NCBI RefSeq assembly: GCF_900496995.4 | Contig: NC_044018.1 | Coordinates: 30,523,825 to 30,587,824, forward strand | Source of the DNA: Aquila chrysaetos chrysaetos | Taxonomy: Eukaryota; Chordata; Aves; Accipitriformes; Accipitridae | Direction: 5' to 3' | DNA: 64,000 bases | In this document: one piece after another, positions 25,169 to 33,280 of the stretch | Layout of the letters: the number at the start of each line of letters is the position of its first letter | Position numbering within the stretch: position 1 is the first letter of the stretch | Position numbers and translations under genes: made by a program | The notes under the pieces: model-generated | Database searches by the model: none | Told to the model about the DNA's origin: nothing | The model's input: the letters and a program-made list of their open reading frames with translations, nothing else

Positions 25169-26712
25169 ATTTAAATCACAGATCAATCCCTCGTCCTCAC
25201 CCCTCCCCTCCTTCATCCACCCTGCCAGGCTTTAAACACTCGCTATATTAACGATACTGCAGGCACAGGGGACGAGGGGCAGGCATAAACATTTGGTTTT
25301 GAGGGGCCAGCAGCCCCCATCTCTGAAACCGAGGTGGATAAAGGCAGTTTATGTAAAATGTGTGGGGAAGAGTGGACGTCCAAGCCAAGGCGACACCGGG
25401 GGTCACTGCTCTGGTGATGGGGGCCGGACATCGAGCCCAAGGAAGCAGGGCCACGAGCGGCAGCATCCGTGCCGCGGGAGGAGCTCCCGGCCAGGGGAAG
25501 GCAATGGGGCTGCTCAGGGACGGGGGGGGGTCCCTGGCGAGACCCCCCTGACAGGCAGGCTGGGACCCAGGTGAGGGCCACGCGCCGGCGGCACAAGGGT
25601 GGGGGCTGCCTTGAAACCCGGCGTGGAAGACACCCTGCGCCCCAGGAGCATCCCCAAAACCCAACAGGGACACCCCGTGCCCCAGGAGGGTCCCCAGAAC
25701 CTGATGGGGTCGGTCACCCTACGCCCTAGGAGGGTCCCCAAAACCCGACAGGGACAACCTGCACCCCAGGAGCGTCCCCAAAACCTGACAGGGACACCCC
25801 ATGGCCCAGGAGGGTCCCCAAAACCTGACAGGGACACCCTGCGCCCCAGGCGCATCCCCAAAACCCGACGGGGACATCCCGTGCCCAGGAGGGTCCCCAA
25901 AACCCGATGGGGTCACCCTGCACCTCAGGAGCATCTCCAAAACCCGACGGGGACACCCCATGCCCCAGGAGGGTCCCCAGAACCTGATGGGGTCACCCTG
26001 TGCCACAGGAGGGTCCCCAAAACCCGACGGGGACAACCTGCACCCTAGGAGGGTCCCCAGAATCCGACGGGGATACCCCGTGCCACAGGAGGGTCCCCAA
26101 AACCCGACGGGGTCACCCTGCACCCCAGGGGTGGTCCCAAAGCCCAGCGGGGACACGGTGGAGGTGGCAGCGGGAGACGAAGCGACCCCGGGCTCCCGTC
26201 CCGGGGGTCCCACCCCCGCCGGGGCAGGGGGTCCCGGGGCGGGGATTCCCTCTCGGGGGTCCGCGCTCCCTGTGACCGGGGGAGGGGGGAAGATGTCCTC
26301 CCCTCCCCGTCCCCGGCATCCTGCCCTTACCGGGCCGGGGGTCCCCCACCCCCGCCGGGCCCAGCTGCCGAGCCTGGGTCCCGGCGGCCGCGGGCGGAGC
26401 GGAGCGCGGCGCGGCGGGCGGCTGAACCCCGCGCCGGGCCGGAGCTGCGGGCGGGGGCGGCGCGGGAGGCCCGGCGGGCCCGAGCGGCAAGGTGGGAACG
26501 GGCCGGGCGGCCCCGAGCGGCGGCGGGCCGGGGGCCGCGGCCTGGGGCGGCGTCTGGGCCCGCCGGCGGCGACGGCGGCGGCGCGCACTAGGCCGCGCAT
26601 CCCCGGGCTGGCGTGGCGGGCGCGGCGCGGCCCGGCGCGGCTGCTGGGCGCGGGGGCGGGCGGGCGGGCGGCGCGGCGGCGGTACCTGGTCCGTGATGCT
26701 GAGAATCCCCAT
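6587..26712 (-). CDS. ANKRD52: ANKRD52, ankyrin-repeat regulatory subunit C of protein phosphatase 6
   Basis: Scaffold/targeting subunit of the PP6 holoenzyme (with PPP6C and a SAPS subunit), made almost wholly of ankyrin repeats. Coding exons, 5' to 3': 26686-26712, 23529-23612, 21037-21115, 19751-19821, 17802-18002, 17570-17657, 17271-17413, 16896-17108, 16701-16779, 15992-16106, 15822-15904, 15616-15733, 14586-14654, 14107-14247, 13834-13911, 13377-13488, 12660-12731, 12002-12203, 11462-11549, 11196-11313, 10731-10950, 10002-10089, 9041-9124, 8697-8842, 8400-8482, 7820-7902, 7488-7579, 6587-6831. They sum to 3,222 bp (1,073 aa plus stop), all GT-AG and in frame. Exon 1 encodes only MGILSITDQ, as in human, which fixes the start. 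TPLH/TALH ankyrin signatures recur throughout, and the C-terminus ends in GLDGCYSE as in the human protein (1,076 aa). It is very strongly conserved; ANKRD28 and ANKRD44 are paralogues, but the start, end and neighbours identify ANKRD52. Confidence 0.98.
15319..15460 (+). repeat. MIR-like SINE relic in ANKRD52 intron 12
   Basis: The order of motifs follows the MIR/CORE-SINE 3' half: CCCCATTTTA, a GTAAAC-like segment, GAGTCACAGAGTCAGCAGCAGA, then ACACAGGTCTCC near 15,433. It is diverged and lacks a clear tRNA head. Assignment is from remembered consensus, not an alignment. Confidence 0.5.
18003..19750 (-). other. ANKRD52: ANKRD52 intron 4
   Basis: A 1.75 kb intron between two clear coding exons. 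I see no further exon, RNA gene or mobile element in it. Confidence 0.8.
19822..21036 (-). other. ANKRD52: ANKRD52 intron 3
   Basis: A 1.2 kb intron. Its one notable content is a plus-strand ZNF143/THAP11-type motif at 20036-20055, entered separately. Confidence 0.8.
20036..20055 (+). promoter_or_regulatory. ZNF143/THAP11-type motif in an ANKRD52 intron
   Basis: ACTACATCTCCCAGAGTGCC is a near-perfect fit to the ACTACAATTCCCAGAATGC core bound by ZNF143 and THAP11/HCFC1. That motif normally lies at promoters, so an intronic copy could mark an alternative or antisense start, or a chromatin-looping site. Function is inferred. Confidence 0.55.
21116..23528 (-). other. ANKRD52: ANKRD52 intron 2
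   Basis: A 2.4 kb intron with no recognised exon. It contains a MIR-like relic at 23283-23410. Confidence 0.8.
23283..23410 (+). repeat. MIR-like SINE relic in ANKRD52 intron 2
   Basis: Starts with CCCCATTTTACAG and continues through GAGGCAACAG, AGCTGCACAGCAAATGGC, GAGCTGGGAGCAGAATCCAG and CCCAGCTCTGACCATCC. This is the motif order of the amniote MIR 3' part, including the CTCTGACCA segment of sauropsid copies. The tRNA-derived head is not visible. Confidence 0.65.
25136..25163 (+). repeat. Poly(A) run of 28
   Basis: An uninterrupted A run in ANKRD52 intron 1. No SINE or LINE body can be recognised in front of it (MIR-like and CR1-like elements do not end in poly(A)), so it is entered as a simple repeat and not a retroposon tail. 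Confidence 0.85.
25622..26150 (+). repeat. Minisatellite, about 13 copies of a 39-40 bp unit
   Basis: Tandem units share CCCCAGGAGGGTCCCCAAAACC followed by an ACGGGGACACCC-like segment. Units often alternate between a form ending in a CCGTG/CCATG type and one ending in CTGCA/CTGCG, which hints at a dimeric higher-order unit. The array lies inside ANKRD52 intron 1, just downstream of the CpG-rich promoter. Because most units are 39 bp (13 codons), open frames run through it on both strands by construction, so those frames are not taken as genes. Confidence 0.92.
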
Positions 26713-27974
26713 CTCGGGGCCGCCCTCAGCGCCCAGCTCCCGGCATCGGGCTCCGGCCGCGGCGGCTCCGCTCGGGCGGCTGGCGGGGCGGGGAGCGGCT
26801 GGGCCCGCCCACCGCCCGGGGAGCGGCCGCCGCCGCCGCCGCCGGCCCGCAGCGCCGCCGGCGGCCGCCATCGCCGGGGCCCGCGGAGACGCGGCGGGAG
26901 GGGGGGACAGCGGGGGACGGGACGGGCCGCCGGGACCCCCTGCGGGGTCTGCGGGAGGGGCTGCGGGGAGGGCAGCCCGGGGGATCCCCGGGTCTCCCCC
27001 CGCCCCGCTCCACCGGGCTACCCGGAGCAGCAACATCCCCGAGGACACTGCTGCTTCCCCCGGGCAAAGTCCTGCCCGCGGCCTCCACACCAGGCTGGGG
27101 CTGTGGGTGAGCATCCCGTCACGCTGCCCGGGCCTGGGGGCAAGCCCCCGCCGAGGGAAGGAAGGCTGATGGGGTCTGACTGGCTGGAACCGTCCGCCCT
27201 GGGTGGCTGTGGCTGGTACCGGACTGTCGATGGCACCAACGTGCGAAAGCATTTCCCTGCAACCCCTTCCCTCCGCCGCGCTGTCGCTCAAGACTGGCAG
27301 GGCGGCTCGGAACCAGGATGGCGGATGGCTCGGTACCGGGACGGGGGAGGCGGCTCTGCCCACTCGCCACGCCGCTGCCACATCCACGCCTGCTCTCGCA
27401 AGCGCCCGGGATGCAGTAAAGCGCTTCCCGCTTGCTGGGCTGTTTACAGGATGGGGCTGTCACTTTACCTGCTCCCCAGTCGCTCCTGACCCCCTGCTGC
27501 CAGCGGGCAGGCTGGAACCCTGGCCTGGCCGACCCGCATCCGTCCCGTGCTCGTAAACAACATCACACCAAGGGACCCGTCATGCCTCCCGCTGCGCCGG
27601 GCTGCGCGGTTGCCACCAGCATGGGGAATTCCCGGTTTATTGCCTCCTCTGCTCTGCCTAGGGAAGGGGGGTAGGTGACTGGGCACGGCACCTCCCCATC
27701 CCTCGAAATACTGACCGAGGGGGGGGACAGACAGGTGCGGGCAGCGTCGCACTGGCCCAGCCACGTTCAGAGCAGGCGGCACTGGGGACGGGGCTGCCGG
27801 GGGCTACTGGTATCGTCTGTTTGGACCTGTCCTTAGCCGGCTGTCACCCAGCCGGGAAACCAACGTGAAATGGCGGAGCCCGCGAGCAGCCGCTGCCGTC
27901 CCCGCCGGGGAGAAGGGAGCCACAGCACCGGGCGCTGCAAGGAGAAGGCGGGAGGCCGGCGGGGCCCGGCCGGG

Positions 27975-28032
27975 ACTACATTTCCCGTGGTCCCCCGCGC
28001 GGGCCGGACTACAACTCCCGTCGTGCCCCGCG
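27975..28032 (+). promoter_or_regulatory. COQ10A: Tandem ZNF143/THAP11-type motifs of the COQ10A promoter
   Basis: ACTACATTTCCCGTGG begins at 27975 and ACTACAACTCCCGTCGTGCC at 28008, same strand, 33 bp apart. Both fit the ACTACAnYTCCC core; the second continues into TGCCCCGCG like the extended ZNF143 site. They lie 150-205 bp upstream of the COQ10A ATG. Binding is inferred. Confidence 0.65.
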
Positions 28033-28101
28033 TGGGAGGCGTTGCCTGGCCCCCGCCCCCCCCCCCGGGCCGTGACGCGAGCGGGCTCTATGGCGACGCG
28101 G

Positions 28102-28109
28102 TGACGTCA
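28102..28109 (+). promoter_or_regulatory. COQ10A: CRE octamer in the COQ10A promoter
   Basis: A perfect palindromic TGACGTCA 70 bp upstream of the COQ10A ATG. This is the CREB/ATF consensus and is typical of proximal CpG promoters. Confidence 0.7.
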
Positions 28110-28178
28110 CGGGCGGGGTGAGAGGTCACGGCAGCGGCGCCGGTGCGAGGGCAGCGGAGCCGCGTCCCGGCCCCGGTC

Positions 28179-31100
28179 ATGGCGGCCCGGCGGCTCCGCG
28201 GCGCCCTCCAGCTCGGGGCGCGGCAGCGGCTGCGGGCCGCGGCGGCCCCGCCGGGCAGGTGAGCGCCCGCGGCCCCGCCGGGCGGCGGCACCGGGCAGGG
28301 CCGCGGGGCACGGACCGCGGCACCGGGGCGGGGGGACCGGAGCGGAGCGGAGCGGGGCTGGGGCCCGGAGGGCTGGAGGTCATACAGGGCCCGGGGGCAC
28401 CGGCGAGGGCCGCGGGATGGGGACCGGGGGGGCGATCGGGGCCGGGGGCGCCGGGTGGGCCTGGGGGAGGCCCCCCCCCCCCCCCCCCGGGGCGAGCGGC
28501 CTGCGGTCCCGGCGGGGGACCGGGGGGACACCGAGGGGGCCGTGGCGGGGCCGGGAAGGAGGGCCCGGGGACGCCCGCGGCCTCGGGGGGCATCGGCGGT
28601 GCCACTGGCCCAGGGGTCACCGGCAAAGACCCCCGGGCAGGAGGGGGGGGGCACTCGCTGCCTGCGAGGGAGCCCGGGTCCTCGGCTGGGGCCTGACCTT
28701 GGGGCAAACCTGGTGTGGGGGCGAGGGCCACCCCCCCGGGCGCGGGCGGGGGGCCGCGGGGGTCCGGGCTGGTGCCAACACCTTCTTCTTGGGTCGGGAG
28801 CGACATCAGTCGCATCGGTGGGTCACACGCCGGTGTCACGGTTCGCTCAGGTGAACGGAGAGTCCGGGAGACCTCAGGCCACCCTGCCGTGTCCCCCGCC
28901 GGCACTGACCTCTGCGCCCGGCCGCGCTGCCAGCGCCGCTGTCACTCTTGCCAGCTCGGGGCCGGCACCAGGCGCTCGAGGACAAGGTGGCTCTCGCGAG
29001 CCCCGGGCGGCCAGCCTCACCGCCGGCCGGGTCAGTGGCATGGGAGCAGCCACAGTGTCGTGCCGTGGTGCTGGTTTAGGTGCCGACTCTGCTGAGCCCC
29101 GTCCCGGTGCACGTATGGCACCGAGCGCTGCTGGGCAGAGCTGCAGTGTGAGCAAGTGAGGGATCGCCTCAGGGGCCAGTGGCGCAGCCGCATCTGCAGG
29201 GTCCCAGCGCTCCTGGGGACCCCCGGCACGGTGCAGCTGAGGGACACAACTGGGGTTCACGCAACTCAAGTGCACCGACTGTTCCCCTACGCCACCCTGG
29301 CTATTCTGGGAGCTCGGGGGCTGCCAAATGCCCTGGGTGACTCCTCTTGGCGCAGGAACATCCCACGGCTCCTGGGAGAAGCGGGACCTTTCTCCCTGGG
29401 CCACCAGTCCTGGAGGAGAGCCGGTGTGACCTGTGTGCAGGCACATCTAAAAATACCCATGCTGTTGTGTGGGCACTGAGCGCTGCCAGTTACGGCTGTC
29501 GCAGGAGGGAGCCCGGTGAGGCCAGCCCCAACCCGGAGCCCCACCAGTGCCGGCGTGGTCAAGGTTACAGCCCGCCACCGCAATGCCGGAGCCGACATCT
29601 TCCCGGTGCTTGGCGGGGACCGGCTGCCGGGGCTTGGCCTGGCAAAATGCAGCTGAAGGAGCTGGCGGCGGCACTGTGGGAGGACCCTGCTGCTGTTGCC
29701 GCAGCTCCAGGGCTGGGCGACATGCCACCCCAGACCCTGCTGTGCCTTTGGGGCTCGGCCTCTCCTTGAGGAGGTGGCGAGCGTTGTCCCTTCCCACCGG
29801 CAGCACCAGCACCATCCGCGCCGCACCTGAGGGATGAGATGGGGCCGGGGTGGGACACGAAGGAGGGAGAAGGTCTGGGCCGAGCAGCGCTCTGTGCTGC
29901 TGCTGGAGCCCAGAGCGGGGCTGGGGTGGAGCTGGGGAGGGGCAGCTGGGGGTAACGGGCAGTTGTCCCTGCTCCGCCGCTCCGGATTAGGTGTCCCTGA
30001 GGTCAGGTTTCCCTGCCCTTCCTCCTCTTGCGCAACAGCAGCCCTGGCAGCAGCCCTGGGACAAGCGCTTGGACTTCCCCAGCCTCTCCCTGCCGGCTTG
30101 CGGCCCTCCCTGGGCAGGAGGGCTGAGGCTGGCCACGGGCGCCTGCTTTGTCCCCGATTCCCCCCCCCCCACTCCGGGACCGAGTCCCATCCTGGGAGGG
30201 ATGTGGGCAGGTCTGGAAGGGGCCCAACGTCATGGTCATCCTGGGGCGGGGGGCCTGCCCCACTTGGGGCAGCGGCTCGCTGCTGGCTCCGCTACCCAGC
30301 GCAGTGACGGTTCCTCCGCTAACGCCTGTCTCCCGCCCAGGCACACAGCCCTGTGTGGCCTCCGGCTCAGCCGGTTCGGCCGGCCAGCCAGCGGCACCGA
30401 GTGGGAGCCCCGGACCCAGCCCAGCCGGTCCTTCCTCAACCTCACCAACAAGCGGAAGGAGTACTCGGAGCGGCGTATCATCGGGTAGGTGCAGCAGCTT
30501 CCCCGCTGGCCGGTTGGCGAGGGCCCCGCGGCCCCGGCTGCAACGCCTGCTCTGCCCCCAGGTACTCCATGCAGGAGATGTACGACGTGGTCTCCAATGT
30601 GGAGGACTACAAGAACTTCGTGCCCTGGTGCAAGAAGTCGGTGGTGGTCTCCAAGCGCTCGGGCCACGTCAAGGCCCAGCTGGAGGTGGGCTTCCCGCCC
30701 GTGGTGGAGCGCTACACCTCCATCGTCACCCTCGTCCGCCCCCACCTCGTCAAGGTGAGCGTGGCCCCAGCGTGGCGGGCGAACCATCCTGGCTGACTCC
30801 TCGGGGCCCCCCCTGACCGGCCGCTCCCCCTCCCCAGGCCGTCTGCACGGATGGGCGCCTCTTCAACCACCTGGAGACGAACTGGCGCTTCAGTCCCGGT
30901 ATCCCCGGCTACCCCCGCACCAGCACCGTGGATTTCTCGGTAAGACCCTGCTCCGGGCAGGACCCGGCCGTGAGGCCCCCGGGGAGGACGGGGGAGACAG
31001 ACAGTTCCTGCTGCGGAGACCTGCCCGCCCGCCGCCATCCCTGCCAGGGGCTCACGCCACCCCCCTCTCCTCCCCAGATCTCCTTCGAGTTTCGCTCCCT

Positions 31101-31245
31101 GCTGCACTCCCAGCTGGCCACCGTCTTCTTCGATGAGGTGGTCAAGCAGATGGTGGCAGCCTTCGAGCGCCGGGCAGCCAAGAACTTCGGTCCCGAGACC
31201 CGCATCCCCCGGGAGCTCATGTTCCACGAGGTCCACCAGACGTGA
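28179..31245 (+). CDS. COQ10A: COQ10A, mitochondrial coenzyme Q-binding START-domain protein
   Basis: Lipid-binding protein of the mitochondrial inner membrane/matrix needed for proper coenzyme Q function in respiration. Exons: 28179-28258, 30341-30484, 30562-30754, 30838-30939, 31078-31245. The sum is 687 bp (228 aa plus stop), all GT-AG. The first 27 residues are Arg/Ala-rich without acidic residues ([14 protein letters not shown]...), as in a mitochondrial targeting peptide. The START-like (polyketide cyclase/SRPBCC) fold runs from about residue 65 to 215 with [15 protein letters not shown] and [10 protein letters not shown] segments shared with the family. The start is the first ATG after the CpG promoter. 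The human protein is slightly longer (about 247 aa) and uses alternative first exons; others inside intron 1 cannot be excluded. It converges on CS. Confidence 0.96.
28259..30340 (+). other. COQ10A: COQ10A intron 1
   Basis: A 2.1 kb, very GC-rich intron with a run of about 18 C near 28,472-28,490. I see no additional coding exon. An alternative first exon, known for the human gene, cannot be excluded. Confidence 0.7.
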
Positions 31246-31894
31246 GGGCAGCCTGGCCACCGTGGACTGTGCCAGGGCCCCGGGGCTGCCCACCCTGCAC
31301 CCTCCCTCCTAAATATTTATTTGAGTGCATCTCTGCTGCCGTTGCCTCAGCTTCCCTCCCGGCCCTGGAGGGCGAGAGGTGATGCTCCTGTGAGCACAGG
31401 GGGCTGCCGTGAGCCCCCAGCCCCACCGCAACGCTGCGGGAGCTGCGTCCCAGCACTGGACTCCCTGGTTTTGTAGCTGATTTTGGTTTTAAATTTTCTT
31501 TTAGTTCTTGGGAGCTCTTTCCCTCCCCACACCTCCTTTTGTTCCTTTAAGTCCTCAGCAAGGCCGGAGGGTCCCAGCGGCGGGGCAGCTCCTGGGCCGG
31601 CCGTGCCTGGGTGAGGCAGCAAGTGGCCAGGGAAGGATGGGGTTCGGCTGCTGGGGGCCCCCTCCTCCCCCAGTTCTTCCAGGAACAAAAGGGAAGGAGA
31701 AGGGCGCAGGGAGGAAACCCTCCCCTGCGCCCCTGGGAGCAGAGCTGCCGCCTGGCCCCTTGCCCGCAGCCACCGTGGCCAGGTACTGGAGCCGAGGGAC
31801 CCCCGGCAGCGCCCGCTCTGCCACCAGACCCGATGTCGCACAGTTTGCACAAGTCACACGCACAGGGTGGGGATGGGGCTGCTTGTGCTGTCCG

Positions 31895-31916
31895 CCCCCC
31901 CCCCCCCCCCCCCCCC
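31895..31916 (+). repeat. Poly(C)22 in the COQ10A 3' UTR
   Basis: An uninterrupted C run in transcribed sequence. Such runs are hard to sequence and may be mis-sized. Confidence 0.85.
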
Positions 31917-32211
31917 AACCCCTTGCAGCCCCAGCACCCGCTGCAGGCTGAGGTGCCGGCACTGCAGGGACCAGGATGGCCCATGGCCCCCGCCACCCCC
32001 AGCGTTCCTCTGGTTCCGGCTCACCTTTCCTTACCTTCAGTGGGGAAATGTGGGGGCCCTCCAACTCTACCAGGCCAAAATGCCCAGCCGGGGCGGGGAG
32101 GAGCAGTGGGTGCCTGAGCTGCCAGCCCCCAGACCCCCAGCTCCCCCCCGCTCCATCCCCATCACCGAGGGCATCCTGGCCTTGCTGCCCAAGGAAGGGC
32201 TTTTACAGGCC

Positions 32212-32217
32212 AATAAA
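32212..32217 (+). terminator. COQ10A: COQ10A poly(A) signal
   Basis: AATAAA within CCAATAAAGAGC, followed by a T-rich stretch (CATTTTTC). It is the first such signal after the COQ10A stop. Confidence 0.75.
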
Positions 32218-32572
32218 GAGCATTTTTCAAGGGTGAGCAGCTTCCTGGTCCTCATTTGGCAGCCATGGGAGAGGGGAGCTGGGGCAGGGGAGCCCTGCGT
32301 GCTGAGACCGCCCCCCCCCCAACTCCAAGCCAGGCTCATACCTGCGGACACCACCAAGCCTGGCGCTGCCAGCTTGCCAAGGGGCCAAGTGGCACTGTGC
32401 CGGCCCCAGCAGAGCCAGAACAGGGCCTGGGGACGTGGGGCAGCCCCCGGGCAGGGTGGGGGCGCCATCCCCTGACCCTCCCCACTAAATCCAACAGCAG
32501 AGCACAGCCCAGGGGTTGGGGTGCTGCCCCAGGGGACCTTGGGGCCAGAGGGAGGGAGGCTCCGGGTTTGTT

Positions 32573-32588
32573 AATAAAAACATTTATT
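32573..32588. terminator. CS: Two-way poly(A) signal between COQ10A and CS
   Basis: AATAAAAACATTTATT reads AATAAA on the plus strand (32573-32578) and AATAAA on the minus strand (32588-32583), four bases apart. The minus-strand copy is the expected end signal of CS; the plus-strand copy could serve a longer COQ10A transcript. Confidence 0.75.
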
Positions 32589-33280
32589 TTGCATTTTGTC
32601 GTTGTTTGTACAGAAGTGCCCAATACCTGCGAGTGTCCGGGGCTGGCACGTGGTAGGGGGCCAGCTCCAGCTGCCGGGGGCATTGGACAGGGGGGGTTCA
32701 CACAAACACAGGGCGTGGGCTGGGGAGGAGTGTATCAAGTCCCTGCTTGGGGGGGGGGGGGCTGAGACATTCGTTCTTCGTCTGCTGCCCCACAGGGGGG
32801 GCCTGGACACGAGTCTGGACTGAACCCCTCTCGGGGGGGGGGTGGGGGGGTGGGGGGGGGGGTGGCTGTGGTGGGGGGGGGGGGGAAATGTGCCCCCCAC
32901 AGCCTCGCCAGTGCTGCCCCCCAAGCCCAGCAGCAGAGGAGCTGGGGGGCTCCCAGTGTGTGCGGTGCTGCCGGGGCAGGGTGAGGGCGCAGGAGCCCCC
33001 CTGCCTTGCCAGGGCAGAGCCGGGGAGGGGGCTCCAGGGTGGGGACAGCCTAGGCAGGGGGCAGGGGGCGTGGGGTAGAGCAGACCCCAGGGCTGCCTCT
33101 GCCCCCTCCCAGGGTAGCAGGGAGGGGAGAGGAGCGCCGGGGAGGGCTCCACTCACACCACAGGAGACCCACGGCCGATGCCCGAGGGGGAGGTTCAGTG
33201 CCGAGTCCGTCCAGAGCCCGGCACGGCAGCGCAGCGTTCCCTGGGGAGCAGCGAGCCACGGCCCTGTCCCCGTCCCTTCT
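32589..33280 (-). other. CS: CS 3' UTR
   Basis: About 0.7 kb after the CS stop codon. It contains G-rich stretches on the plus strand at 32,749-32,760 and 32,836-32,885 (C-rich in the mRNA). No coding feature. Confidence 0.8.

Larger units (their letters stand above)
23613..26685 (-). other. ANKRD52: ANKRD52 intron 1
   Basis: The first intron, 3.1 kb. It holds a 28-base A run (25136-25163) and a large GC-rich minisatellite (25622-26150). I see no coding exon in the remainder. Confidence 0.8.
26713..28178. promoter_or_regulatory. Divergent CpG-rich region between ANKRD52 and COQ10A
   Basis: The two start codons face away from each other across 1.47 kb. The ANKRD52 end (26,713-27,000) and the COQ10A end (27,860-28,178) are extremely GC- and CpG-rich, with no TATA box seen, as expected for housekeeping promoters. 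The COQ10A side carries two ZNF143-type motifs and a CRE. The middle (27,050-27,850) is less CpG-dense and no gene is recognised in it. Confidence 0.75.
31246..32235 (+). other. COQ10A: COQ10A 3' UTR
   Basis: About 1 kb from the stop codon to the first plus-strand AATAAA (32212-32217). It contains a run of 22 C at 31895-31916. No coding feature is seen. Confidence 0.7.

Noticed and set aside
25622-26150. CRISPR-like array
   Set aside because: Units are contiguous without unique spacers and lie in an intron of a vertebrate gene. It is a minisatellite.
25801-27489. 562-codon plus-strand open frame across the ANKRD52 promoter
   Set aside because: It runs through the 39-bp minisatellite, antisense to ANKRD52 exon 1 and into a CpG island. 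The composition is Pro/Gly/Arg-rich with no family signature and is explained by repeat period and GC content.
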